From assembly GCA_004557185.1 (NCBI GenBank), contig SFEP01000041.1, positions 1 through 21,644 of the forward strand: a stretch of 21,644 nucleotides of DNA. Direction: 5' to 3'. The position numbers were made by a program, and so were the translations under genes. This document shows, one piece after another, positions 1-7,917 of this stretch. Under the pieces are notes generated by a model. That model did not search any database. It worked only from the letters and a program-made list of their open reading frames with translations, and was not told where the DNA came from. The stretch comes from Bacteroidales bacterium (GTDB lineage Bacteria > Bacteroidota > Bacteroidia > Bacteroidales > Bacteroidaceae). Within the stretch, counting starts at the first letter, position 1, and the number at the start of each line of letters is the position of its first letter.

Positions 1-44
1 TCAGAGAGATGTTGCCTTATTACTACAAGAAATCGCAAGGATAA
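1..44 (+). CDS. C-terminal end of an upstream gene (partial)
   Basis: An open frame enters from the left edge and reads REMLPYYYKKSQG before a TAA stop at 42-44. Only about 13 codons are visible, so the product cannot be named. The case that it is a real gene end is that a strong terminator hairpin overlaps the stop codon. The other two plus frames do not end near the hairpin. It could also be a chance reading of non-coding DNA. Confidence 0.4.
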   Translation, partial: REMLPYYYKKSQG

Positions 45-64
45 TCCCCTGCGATTTCTTTTTT
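27..64 (+). terminator. Rho-independent terminator of the upstream gene
   Basis: A perfect 11-bp stem, AAGAAATCGCA (27-37) with TGCGATTTCTT (50-60), encloses a 12-nt loop and runs into six T residues (59-64). The T tract lies on the plus side, so it terminates rightward transcription entering from the left edge. The TAA of the partial upstream frame sits in the loop. Confidence 0.85.
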
Positions 65-170
65 CGGCCATGTCAAGCCGGCTTGTTTCGGATGGTTACA
101 ACCTGCCCGCCGCATCCCTGGATGGCAGTCCTTTCTTTTCCGAGGCATCTCATTTTCCCTCCCACGCTCG

Positions 171-363
171 GCGGTCAAAATAGATGCTACGTAAAAAATT
201 TTACGTACGACGTGAGTTTTTTTACGTACGACGTGACATTTTTTACGTAACACCCCGTTTTCCCTATCCGCCGCCCAGCCAGAAATAGATGCCGTGAAAA
301 AAAACGTCCACGGCGGGGGAAGTTTCTTCCACGGCGGGGTAAGTTTTTCCCACGGCATCCCGT
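171..363 (-). repeat. Composite 21-bp phased repeat element A (type II + type I modules)
   Basis: Two modules joined by a linker; relative to element B (11346-11535) the whole unit is reverse-complemented. Type II module (about 177-255): TACGTA cores at 188, 202, 223 and 244, giving steps of 14, 21 and 21 bp with A/T tracts between. Type I module (about 283-363): CCACGGC at 308, 329 and 350 (exactly 21 bp apart) with one inverted GCCGTG at 291. Both modules carry AAATAGATGC at their left edge. The linker (about 250-283) contains CACCCCGTTTTCCC and matches the linker in B. The element lies between the terminator of the upstream gene and the sbcD promoter box. Function is unknown. Confidence 0.93.
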
Positions 364-618
364 TATCACACCCCGCCATCTGTGTGCAGGCCGACACGCT
401 GAAGGCCGATTTCCACTCCCCACCCTACGACGGGCAAGCGTGGCCATACTGCCAGAGGCCGTTCCCGTCCGACAGACATCCGTTCAGCACCGTGCAGCGT
501 GCCCTTGCAGTCAGCGTCAGCCCGTCATGCACCTGACGTGAAAGCACGATTTAATCTGTTTACCCAATGCCCTTCATTTATCAAGGAGCAAGGGTACATA
601 TACGTGCGGCAAAAGTCG
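364..618. other. Intergenic stretch with no recognised feature
   Basis: Between repeat element A and the sbcD promoter box I see no convincing gene, RNA or strong hairpin. The open frames crossing it also run through the repeat and look like chance readings. Confidence 0.6.
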
Positions 619-626
619 TAAATTTG
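619..626 (+). promoter_or_regulatory. Bacteroidetes-type -7 box upstream of sbcD
   Basis: TAAATTTG matches the Bacteroidetes -7 consensus TAnnTTTG and lies about 70 nt before the sbcD start. No TTTG is seen at the expected -33 distance, so only half of the promoter is supported. Confidence 0.5.
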
Positions 627-697
627 CATGCTTACGGGCTACACGCGGCCACCCCGGTGTGCTGCCGCGAAGCACTGCATTTTCTTCCACTCAGATC

Positions 698-1951
698 ATG
701 AAAATCATACATACCGCCGACTGGCATCTCGGCAACCACTTTCACGGCCACGACCGCCTGAGCGAACATGCCCACTTCCTGGCGTGGCTGCTCGACACCC
801 TGCAACAACGGCAACCCGATGCCCTCCTCATCAGCGGCGACGTGTTCGACACGCCCAACCCTCCTGCCGCCGCCGAGGCCCTGCTCTACGACTTCCTGAC
901 GAAGGCCGTGGAGGCGGTGCACGGACTGCAGGTGGTGATGACCGCAGGCAACCACGACTCGGCGGGACGCCTGGAGGCTCCCGCGCCACTGCTGCACCGC
1001 CACAACGTGTATGTGCGGGGTGCCGTGCGCACAACCGAAAAAGGTGTGCCCGACTTCGACCACCTGCTGCTCCCCCTGAGCACCCGCACGCAGCCCGAGG
1101 CAGTGTGCGTGTGCATGGCAGTGCCCTATCTGCGCAGCGGCGACTACCCAGCGGGCATGACCACGGAGGAGGGCACGGCGTGGTTCTTCGACCGCCTGCA
1201 CAAGGCACTGGCACGCACCGACTTCAAGCAACTGCCCACGGTGGTGGCAGCCCACTTCTATGCCGCCGGGGCCAGTGTGTGCGAGGGCGAACACAGTGAA
1301 CGGCTGACCGTGGGCGGACAGGACTGTGTACCGGCAGCGGCCCTAGGGCGCGGCGTGGCCTACGCGGCCCTGGGACATCTGCACCGCGCACAGAAGGTGC
1401 TGGGCGGGCCATGCACTTGGTACGCAGGCAGTGCCCTGCCCATGTCGTTCAGCGAGCGTGACTACCGGCACGGGGTGCAATGGGTGAACATCACGCCCGA
1501 GGGCAAGGCCGAGGTGGAAAGCTTGGAATACCACCCCCAGCGTGGCCTCCTGACGATACCCGCCGACGGTGGGGCGGCTACGGTGGCTCAGGTATTCGAT
1601 GCCCTGGCCAATCTGCCCCGACGCGAAAAGAATGACGACGGGGCCACATGGCCCTACCTGGAAGTGAGAGTGAAGGAGGAGCAGCCTGAGCCCACCCTGA
1701 TGCACAACGTGATGGAGGCACTGGCCGACCGCGCCGTACATCTGTGCCGCGTGGTGCGCGTCAGAACTGCCAACGAGCAGGACAATGCTGCACGCGACGT
1801 GCTGCAGGAGAGCGGCAAACCATCACTCTCACCCCTGCAGATGGCACGCCGAGCCTTTCAGAACCGATATGGCAGCGACATGCCCGAGGCGCTGGTGCAA
1901 CGTTTCAAAACCGCGGCGCAAGCCAGCGAAAAAGAGGAGGAGGCACAATGA
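698..1951 (+). CDS. sbcD: Exonuclease SbcD, nuclease subunit of SbcCD
   Basis: Mn-dependent nuclease subunit of the SbcCD (Mre11-Rad50-like) complex, which cuts hairpins, cruciforms and blocked DNA ends in the cytoplasm. The 417-residue protein has the calcineurin-type phosphoesterase motifs in order: DWHLG at 8-12, SGDVFD at 46-51, GNHDS at 84-88, then AAHFYAAG and ALGHLHRAQ with later metal-binding histidines. The length is normal for the family. I chose the ATG at 698 because MKIIHTADWHLG is the usual N-terminus; an upstream in-frame start would add 13 residues unlike the family. The stop overlaps the sbcC start (ATGA), so the two genes are almost certainly translationally coupled. A -7 box (619-626) and palindrome-rich repeat element A lie just upstream. 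Confidence 0.97.
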   Translation: MKIIHTADWHLGNHFHGHDRLSEHAHFLAWLLDTLQQRQPDALLISGDVFDTPNPPAAAEALLYDFLTKAVEAVHGLQVVMTAGNHDSAGRLEAPAPLLHRHNVYVRGAVRTTEKGVPDFDHLLLPLSTRTQPEAVCVCMAVPYLRSGDYPAGMTTEEGTAWFFDRLHKALARTDFKQLPTVVAAHFYAAGASVCEGEHSERLTVGGQDCVPAAALGRGVAYAALGHLHRAQKVLGGPCTWYAGSALPMSFSERDYRHGVQWVNITPEGKAEVESLEYHPQRGLLTIPADGGAATVAQVFDALANLPRREKNDDGATWPYLEVRVKEEQPEPTLMHNVMEALADRAVHLCRVVRVRTANEQDNAARDVLQESGKPSLSPLQMARRAFQNRYGSDMPEALVQRFKTAAQASEKEEEAQ

Positions 1952-4900
1952 AGATAGAAAAAATAACCGTTTGCAACCTGAACTCCATCGAGGGCGAACA
2001 GGTGGTCGACTTCACACAGGAACCGCTGCGCTCGGCAGGGCTCTTTGCCATCACAGGCAGCACGGGGGCCGGCAAGTCGACACTGCTCGACGCCATCTGC
2101 CTGGCCCTGTATAACCGGGCGCCACGACTCGACGATGCCGAACGGCTGGCCAAGGACGACATGACGCGACTCACCGACAAGGCGCAGCAGGCGCAGGCCG
2201 GACACGTGTGCCACATGCTGCGCCGAGGAGCACGACAGGGCGGCGCCACCGTAGTGTTTGCCACCCACGACGGCGACCGCTACGAGGCGGTCTGGCAAAT
2301 GCGGCGCACACGCGGCGGCAACTACGCCACACCCGAACGGTCGCTGCGCAAACTCGCACCCTACAAGGAGCAAGTGGCACGCACCGACATCGACTCGCGC
2401 ATTCAGCACGCCATCGGCCTGACCTACGAACAGTTTACACGCACCGTCATTCTGGCACAAAACAGTTTTGCCAATTTCCTGAAAGCCCCGAAAGCCGAAA
2501 AGGCATTGCTGCTCGAAAAACTCACAGGCACCGAGGTGTACGGACGCATTTCTGCACAAATTCACACCCTCGCGGCCGAAGCCGACAAGGAGGTGGAGAA
2601 ACTGGAAACCTCGGTAAAGGGCATTCTGGAAAACTGTCTGCCACCCGAGGCGCTCACCGAACACCAGGAACGGGCACACTTGCTGCAGGCCACGCTGCAA
2701 CACACAGCGCAAAGCATGGAACGCAACAAGGAGCAGGTGCGATGGATTGCCGAATGGCGACGCGTCACCGAAAACCTGGCACACTGCGAAACAGCCTACG
2801 CCGAAGCACAGAGAAACCTGACGGCCATGCGACACGAGGAACAGCAACTCGAACGCTACGACACCCTGCTCGACATGCAGCCCACCTATCAGGAAATCGT
2901 AATGCGGCAGGCTGACATGGAGACTCTGAAAAATAACGAGGCAACGCTGGCGGCCGAAATGACCAAGGCCGAACAGACGCTGACGGCAAGAAAGAAGAAC
3001 CTGGAGGTGGCACGCGAACGCACCGCCGAGGCCGAAAAACAACTGGAAACACGACGGCCCACCATCAACCGCGGTCATGCGCTGACCGGCGAACTGCACG
3101 TGGCTCAGGAACTGCTCAACACACTCGAAGAGCAATGGAGGCAGGCCACCCACAAGCTGGACGCAAGGCAGAACGCACTGAGAGCCAAAAACGAGGAACT
3201 CCAAATTGCCCTCAAGCAGATTGAGAAACTGAAACTGCACCGCCAGTCGCTCTCGGTGCACCAGCTGATGTTCGACAAATTTGACCTCGTAAAGGACAAA
3301 CTCACCGTGTTCCGCGCCGAAATGCAACGCAACGCCGAAAGCCAGACCAAACTGGCCGAACTGCAACGGCTGCAGGAGGAATCGCGCCACGCAGCCGAAA
3401 AAGCGCAACGCGAAATGCACGACCTGCAGGCACAGCTCGACACCAGGCAGGGCGAACTGATGCTCCACACCACGGCAATACAAGGCAAAGAACTCGACGC
3501 ACTGCAACGCAAAGCTTCGGAAAGCCGACAACGCCTCAGTCTGCTGCAACGGGCACAGGTGCTCTGGCAACATATCTCGGAAGGATACGCCCTCATTAAC
3601 ACACAAACCGCTGCCGCACGACGCAACGAGGCCGACGTGAGAATGAAACGGGCCGAAAGCGAGAAAATGCAGGCTGACCTCAAGGTGGTGCAGCAAACAT
3701 TTGACCGCGTGAGCACAGCCTACACGCTGAGCCAGACAGAGAACATGGTGCAGCTGCGCAAACACCTGAAAGAGGGCACGGCTTGCCCCGTGTGCGGCGC
3801 AAAGCACCACCCCTATCACACTGAAACGGAGCAACAACTGGGCAATCTGCTGCAATCGCTGACGCAGGAGTTTACGCAAGCCCAAGAGGACCTGAACCGA
3901 CGCACCACACAACTGCAGGAACTGCTGCAGCAAATCGCCGCCGACGAGGCCCGCATCGCTGCCAACGCCGAAGCACTGGCGCAACTGCAACGTCGGCAGC
4001 AGGCTGACATTGAGGAGTGGGCACAATATGCACACCTCGACTCTACCTTTGCCGACTGCACCGCAACCGTAAACCGCGACGCCAGAAGGCTGACCATCGA
4101 AATGCTCATGGAGAGCACGGGCAAGGTGGCCGACGAGGCGAACCGCGAACTGGAGGATTACAACGTACACCAACGGGAAATCAACCGCCTGCACGACGAA
4201 ATCAACAGGCTCGCGGCAGCCATGGCCAGCAACCGCACGAATGTGGACAACCTGCAATCGGACTACCGCATGGCCATGCACTCGGCCGAGGAGGTGAAGA
4301 AGATAATGACCGAAAGCAGCCACTCGTTTGCCGAACTCTACTCCGACCTCGGCGAACTCATCACGCTCTCAGGCTGGTTCACCGAATGGAAAAACAATCC
4401 CGACGGCTTCCGCACCCGACTCACAAGTATGCACTACGACTGGGAACAAACGCTGCGACAACTCGACGAGGCGCAACGCAACGTGACGCTGGTCAACGAG
4501 GAAATGAAGAACGCCAGCGCCAACGTGGTGGAGGAAACGCGAAGGGTGACGCAATGCCGCGAACGACGCGACGCAGCACGTGAGGAACTGCAAAACAAAC
4601 GCGAGGAACTGCGACGCATGTTCGGAGCCCTCACGCCGCAGCAAGAGTCGGAACGACTGCAACAACTCATCGACGCCGCACGCAACGCCGAACTCAAGGC
4701 AAGGCAGGAATATGAAAAGGCCACAGGAGCCGTGCACACCTGGCAGGGCGAACACGACAACCTGATGCGAGCTCGCGAACTGAACCTACAAGCATATCGC
4801 GAGAAAATGCAGCAACTCGACGTGATGATGCTGCGCTTCAACAGTTCGCACTCTCCCGTACAGTTCGCGGAACTGCAAAGCCTCTTCTCAAACGGACACG

Positions 4901-5745
4901 ACTGGAAAACCCTGAGAGCCACGCTCGACAAACTGCGCGAATACCGCCTCCTGGCTCACAACCATCTGAACAGAGCACGAGCCGAACTGCTGAAACTGCA
5001 AGCGGCGCCCATTCGCCCGGGACAAGCCGAAGGCGTACCGCAAGGGCAGCCCGCCGAGGCCGTCACAAACTACGACGACATTGAGCAAAAGCTGATCGAC
5101 ATGCAGCAACAGATGGACGAAACCACCCGCCGCACGCAGGAGGAACTGCACGCCGTGATGGGCGCCCTGCAAACCCACGAACGCTGCGAGGCTCAGGTGA
5201 AAATGCTGCACCAAAGCTTGAACGCAGCCCGCGACAACGCGCTGGAATGGCAACGCCTGGACCAACTGCTGGGCAGCGCCGACGGCAAAAAATTCCGCAC
5301 CATTGCGCAGAGCTACACCTTTGCCTATCTCGTGGAACACGCTAACTGGCACTTGCGCCAACTATCGCCGCGCTACGAACTGCACTCGGTGCCCGACACG
5401 CTCATGCTCGAAATCGTAGACCGCGACATGCTCGACGAACACCGCTACGTCAACTCCCTCTCGGGCGGCGAAACGTTTGTGGTGAGTCTGGCCCTCGCCC
5501 TGGGCCTCGCCTCGCTCTCGGGCGGCAACCTCAGCATCGGTTCGCTGTTCATCGACGAGGGCTTCGGCAACCTCGACCAATCGTCCCTCGAACTCGTCAT
5601 GACGGCACTCTCGAACCTCGAGAACACGCAAGGCCGCAAAGTGGGCGTCATCAGCCACACCGAGCAGATAAGGCAGCAAATCACACCGCAAATCCGCCTT
5701 GTCAAACTCCCCGGCAGCGGTGCCTCACGCATCGAAATCGTGTAG
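1948..5745 (+). CDS. sbcC: SbcC, SMC-like ATPase subunit of SbcCD
   Basis: ATPase subunit that tethers DNA and drives the SbcD nuclease. The 1265-residue protein has a split ABC ATPase. Walker A GSTGAGKST lies at 37-45. Long heptad-rich coiled coils follow, with a zinc hook CPVC at 613-616 in the middle. The C-terminal half of the ATPase has signature LSGGE at 1171-1175 and Walker B SLFIDEGFG at 1199-1207. The zinc hook is central, as expected for Rad50/SbcC. The ATG at 1948 overlaps the sbcD stop by 4 nt and gives the family N-terminus MKIEKITVCNLNS; the frame is open further upstream, but only inside sbcD. Length is slightly above E. coli SbcC (about 1050 residues), which is common for Bacteroidetes. 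No clear T-tailed terminator follows. Confidence 0.97.
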   Translation: MKIEKITVCNLNSIEGEQVVDFTQEPLRSAGLFAITGSTGAGKSTLLDAICLALYNRAPRLDDAERLAKDDMTRLTDKAQQAQAGHVCHMLRRGARQGGATVVFATHDGDRYEAVWQMRRTRGGNYATPERSLRKLAPYKEQVARTDIDSRIQHAIGLTYEQFTRTVILAQNSFANFLKAPKAEKALLLEKLTGTEVYGRISAQIHTLAAEADKEVEKLETSVKGILENCLPPEALTEHQERAHLLQATLQHTAQSMERNKEQVRWIAEWRRVTENLAHCETAYAEAQRNLTAMRHEEQQLERYDTLLDMQPTYQEIVMRQADMETLKNNEATLAAEMTKAEQTLTARKKNLEVARERTAEAEKQLETRRPTINRGHALTGELHVAQELLNTLEEQWRQATHKLDARQNALRAKNEELQIALKQIEKLKLHRQSLSVHQLMFDKFDLVKDKLTVFRAEMQRNAESQTKLAELQRLQEESRHAAEKAQREMHDLQAQLDTRQGELMLHTTAIQGKELDALQRKASESRQRLSLLQRAQVLWQHISEGYALINTQTAAARRNEADVRMKRAESEKMQADLKVVQQTFDRVSTAYTLSQTENMVQLRKHLKEGTACPVCGAKHHPYHTETEQQLGNLLQSLTQEFTQAQEDLNRRTTQLQELLQQIAADEARIAANAEALAQLQRRQQADIEEWAQYAHLDSTFADCTATVNRDARRLTIEMLMESTGKVADEANRELEDYNVHQREINRLHDEINRLAAAMASNRTNVDNLQSDYRMAMHSAEEVKKIMTESSHSFAELYSDLGELITLSGWFTEWKNNPDGFRTRLTSMHYDWEQTLRQLDEAQRNVTLVNEEMKNASANVVEETRRVTQCRERRDAAREELQNKREELRRMFGALTPQQESERLQQLIDAARNAELKARQEYEKATGAVHTWQGEHDNLMRARELNLQAYREKMQQLDVMMLRFNSSHSPVQFAELQSLFSNGHDWKTLRATLDKLREYRLLAHNHLNRARAELLKLQAAPIRPGQAEGVPQGQPAEAVTNYDDIEQKLIDMQQQMDETTRRTQEELHAVMGALQTHERCEAQVKMLHQSLNAARDNALEWQRLDQLLGSADGKKFRTIAQSYTFAYLVEHANWHLRQLSPRYELHSVPDTLMLEIVDRDMLDEHRYVNSLSGGETFVVSLALALGLASLSGGNLSIGSLFIDEGFGNLDQSSLELVMTALSNLENTQGRKVGVISHTEQIRQQITPQIRLVKLPGSGASRIEIV

Positions 5746-6352
5746 CCCCCTCATGGCAAGCAAGCCTTCTATAAAATAGGTGTGAACTTCAGCACCCAGA
5801 CGAGCACCGCGGAGGAATGCCCCGTGACGTAAACCGCAGCCCGCCCCATCCCCGATGCCCCATGCAAGCCCATCCTTGCATGGGGCATCGTCCGTAAGGT
5901 ACGCTCTGCCAGCGGCGTGCTCCACGCAAGCAGTTCACGTCACGGCGGAGCGGGGCAAACACGGCTGCGAGGCATTGGTGCGGGCAAGGTGGCGGACTTC
6001 TCTCAAAAAAGTGGCATGTATTTTTCAGAAAAAATAGGGAAGACGTGCAAAGGTATAGCTTACTGTGACTTAGGCGGGGCATAGATGCCGAGTAGCGGGG
6101 CAATAAAGCATCTCTTTCCGTCAACAGATAGGCATACTGCGTAAATTGCCCTCGTTAGCGCCGCCCGGAATGACGCTGTTCGCAACCCTTTCCTTTATTA
6201 TTAACGCCTATGCACGCTTACCAGTTCCCGCTGCTTACACGCCCGCCACCATGCCAGCATGGCCCCGAACAAGACCGTTCGTCGCCGCAGAAACCCTGCC
6301 GCCGCTACCTATCACAAACACATTACCCCATTATCCTTAAAACTTACGCCTT
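5746..6352. other. Long non-coding stretch between sbcC and smalltalk
   Basis: About 600 bases without a convincing gene. It holds nested inverted repeats (5822-5945). It also has a minus-facing -7-like box, TACCTTTG on the minus strand (6048-6055), with no matching -33. Around 6072-6110, GCGGGGCATAGATGCCGAG resembles the boundary of the repeat elements (AAATAGATGCCGTG) and may be a decayed copy. A 64-codon plus-strand frame at 6146-6340 lacks an ATG start at its 5' end and resembles nothing I know. Confidence 0.6.
5822..5945. repeat. Nested inverted repeats
   Basis: Inner arms GATGCCCCATGCAAG (5854-5868) and CTTGCATGGGGCATC (5875-5889) form a perfect 15-bp stem with a 6-nt loop. Outer arms CCGTGACGTAAAC (5822-5834) and GTTCACGTCACGG (5933-5945) pair over 13 positions with one mismatch. 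No T tract follows on either strand, so this is not an ordinary intrinsic terminator. It could be a structured RNA, a small palindromic element or a protein-binding region. Confidence 0.8.
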
Positions 6353-6457
6353 ATGCTTGACGACAAGAAGAAATCTACCGTAAGCCTCATCATTCAGACG
6401 ATGATTGCCATCCTCACCGCGCTGGCCGGTGTCTTTACCGGTTGCCAGATGGCCTGA
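6353..6457 (+). CDS. Smalltalk-type micro-protein (34 aa)
   Basis: A 34-codon gene with a short charged N-terminus (MLDDKKKS), then one hydrophobic helix (TVSLIIQTMIAILTALAGVF) and a short Cys-containing tail (TGCQMA). This layout matches the Bacteroidetes 'smalltalk' family of about 30-35-residue proteins as I recall it: a KK-rich start, an I/L/A-rich helix with an 'ILTALAG'-like core and a terminal small-residue/Cys segment. Function is unknown; the helix suggests membrane association. From memory, family members often sit next to an HU-type DNA-binding protein and an amidase. Neither is present here, so the gene looks solitary. It is followed by a weak and then a strong hairpin. Similarity was judged by eye. 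Confidence 0.72.
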   Translation: MLDDKKKSTVSLIIQTMIAILTALAGVFTGCQMA

Positions 6458-6545
6458 GCGCCTCAGCGCCCCGCCTCGCCCCACAGGCTTTGCCGCGCAT
6501 GCCGCCGGCTTTCCCTTCATTTTGTGCGGTGTCAGCACCGCAGGC

Positions 6546-6563
6546 AGCCACAAGGAGGTGGCT
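6546..6563 (+). terminator. Weak hairpin after smalltalk
   Basis: AGCCAC (6546-6551) pairs with GTGGCT (6558-6563) around a 6-nt loop and is followed by CCCCTTT. It is short and has a poor T tract, so it is at best an auxiliary terminator for the micro-gene. Confidence 0.3.
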
Positions 6564-6576
6564 CCCCTTTCAGCAG

Positions 6577-6610
6577 AACGCCCCGCAGCCGTTACAGGTT
6601 GCGGGGCGTT
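6577..6610. terminator. Shared hairpin terminator between convergent genes
   Basis: A 14-bp stem (6577-6590 with 6597-6610, one G-U pair) with loop GTTACA begins AACGCCCCGCA and ends TGCGGGGCGTT. It lies between the plus-strand smalltalk gene and the 3' end of the minus-strand WYL gene, so it can serve both. The flanking AA and TT give only short U tracts. Confidence 0.7.
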
Positions 6611-6643
6611 GGTGTAGGTGCAGGTAGCCGCGGCGGCGGCGCT

Positions 6644-7534
6644 TCAAGCCGGTAGCACGGCGTCGGTGCTGTGCGGCGTGGCGTAGAGGGTTTGCAGGGC
6701 GTGGGCTTTGCGCAGCATGAGGCGGCGCAGGCTCTCGGGTGCCAGCACTTCGAGTTCGGCGCCGTAGGAGAGCAGCAGACTCACGAAGTCGGGGGTGAGA
6801 GCCACGTGCATGTCGAACATGGGACGCCCGTCTACGGCGGCGTGTTCGTTTCCGGCCTCCTGCTGCGAGTGGTGCAGGGGCTTGGAGCGCAGGTAGGCCG
6901 CCACGCGGTGCGTCACCGCCACACGCACGGTTCGGGCTTGCCATTTGTTGCCGCCGTAGCCGCCTATGCTGTGGGCAAAGTAGGTTGTGGCGTCGAAGTC
7001 GGCGGGGCGTGTGAAATGCTCGCCCAAGCACGTGAGCTGCTTGATGCGGTCGGAGGCGAAGTTGCGTATGGTGCCGTGGCGACTGCTCATGCCCACAAGG
7101 TAGAAGCGGCCCTCGCTGATGCGCATGGTGAGGGGCGAAAGCACGGTGTCGTAGGCTGGTTTGTCGAAGGGGGCATAGTGCATGCGAAGCTTTACTTGCT
7201 GGTCGATGGCCTCGCTCACCAAGGGCAGCCACGCGCTGCCTGCCACGGAGCGCAGGTTGTGGGCCTCGGCATTGCCGGCTTCGGTGTCGGCGAGCAGGCT
7301 GTGCAGCAGTTGCTGTGCGCGGTTGTTCTTGGGCATCACGAGTTCGTACATGCCGCCGTGGCAAGCCATGTCGAGGTGGTAGGTGTATTCGAGTTTGCGC
7401 CTGTTGGCGTAGAAGGTGCTTGCGGCCATGGGCAACCCGTGGTCGTCTTCGTCGCGCCAAGCCTCGCGTATTTCGGCAAGGGTCATGCGCTTTCGGTTGT
7501 AAAGGAGGCGTGCGAGCCAAACAACTTTGTTCAT
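6644..7534 (-). CDS. WYL-domain transcriptional regulator
   Basis: DNA-binding regulator with a ligand-sensing WYL domain; the ligand and targets cannot be read from sequence. The 296-residue protein starts with a helix-turn-helix-like region (1-55, with STFYANRRKLE at 39-49). It continues with a WYL domain (about 115-185), where RFYLVG (143-148) takes the place of the WYL core and is followed by RNFASDRI (157-164). A C-terminal WCX-like domain (about 200-285) ends in an LEVLAPESLRRLM segment typical of these regulators. The start at 7534 gives MNKVVWLARLLYNRK, a normal N-terminus for Bacteroidetes members. The gene stands alone, convergent with smalltalk and downstream of a candidate small RNA on the same strand. 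WYL proteins regulate DNA-damage, metabolic and defence genes; nothing here fixes which. Confidence 0.92.
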   Translation of the reverse strand: MNKVVWLARLLYNRKRMTLAEIREAWRDEDDHGLPMAASTFYANRRKLEYTYHLDMACHGGMYELVMPKNNRAQQLLHSLLADTEAGNAEAHNLRSVAGSAWLPLVSEAIDQQVKLRMHYAPFDKPAYDTVLSPLTMRISEGRFYLVGMSSRHGTIRNFASDRIKQLTCLGEHFTRPADFDATTYFAHSIGGYGGNKWQARTVRVAVTHRVAAYLRSKPLHHSQQEAGNEHAAVDGRPMFDMHVALTPDFVSLLLSYGAELEVLAPESLRRLMLRKAHALQTLYATPHSTDAVLPA

Positions 7535-7627
7535 GGTTTTGGTAATAGCAATAAGATGGTTAGTGTGGCGGCGGATGCGTAGCCCTATGGCCGATGGTGG
7601 CGGCGCGATGTGGGCAAGTATAAGAGA

Positions 7628-7660
7628 AAGGGATGGTTATCCTCGCGGACGCCATCCCTT
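7628..7660 (-). terminator. Terminator of the candidate small RNA
   Basis: A perfect 9-bp stem with a 15-nt loop that contains a further small TCC/GGA pairing. Read leftward, it is followed by a T-rich tail (TTTCTCTTAT). It lies about 95 nt upstream of the WYL gene on the same strand, so it would separate the two transcripts. Confidence 0.55.
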
Positions 7661-7917
7661 GTTGAAACAACTGCTTCCCTAAGGAAGTCCCTAACGTGTA
7701 CGACTTGTGACGTACACTCGAGGCAGGCAAGTGAGGCTATGCGCAGCCTCCGACTCGTCCCAAGAATCAACTTGCCTTTTCTCTTTGCTGTCGCCGAGCG
7801 GCGGTGGTGCGCTCTCGACGTTTTCAAACTCTATGCCGCCTTGTACATCGCCACATGCAAGCGGCAGAGGTTTTGCGAAATCGTGGCAAACTTCAGCATG
7901 GCTTTGCGGCAAAAGTA
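7628..7917 (-). ncRNA. Candidate small RNA between miaB and the WYL gene
   Basis: A roughly 280-nt stretch with signs of a leftward transcript. TACTTTTG on the minus strand (7910-7917) fits the -7 consensus TAnnTTTG, though no good -33 TTTG is seen. At the other end, a perfect 9-bp stem AAGGGATGG/CCATCCCTT (7628-7636 with 7652-7660) runs on the minus strand into TTTCTCTTAT, as in an intrinsic terminator. Further stems lie between: 7674-7678/7683-7687, 7696-7702/7711-7717, 7725-7732/7770-7777 enclosing 7733-7738/7745-7750, 7790-7793+7796-7800/7810-7814+7816-7819, and 7834-7839/7861-7866. I do not recognise it as RNase P RNA, tmRNA, SRP RNA or typical 6S RNA. Several frames are open through it, but none looks like a protein family. 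Confidence 0.5.

Noticed and set aside
171..363. CRISPR array
   Set aside because: Units are only 21 bp in total with no unique spacers, cores are partly inverted, and no cas genes are in the window.
294..536. Protein-coding gene across repeat A
   Set aside because: The frame consists of repeat-derived heptapeptides followed by low-similarity sequence; several other frames are equally open.
1858..4323. Long open frame antisense to sbcC (about 820 codons)
   Set aside because: It lies wholly over recognised sbcD/sbcC coding sequence and is explained by GC-rich codon bias; it shows no family motifs.
6146..6340. 64-codon gene before smalltalk
   Set aside because: It has no ATG at its 5' end, a proline/alanine-rich composition, and no recognisable family.
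6644..7534. WYL regulator as evidence of an anti-phage defence island with SbcCD
   Set aside because: No nuclease, toxin or restriction genes accompany it, and the flanking genes are housekeeping.
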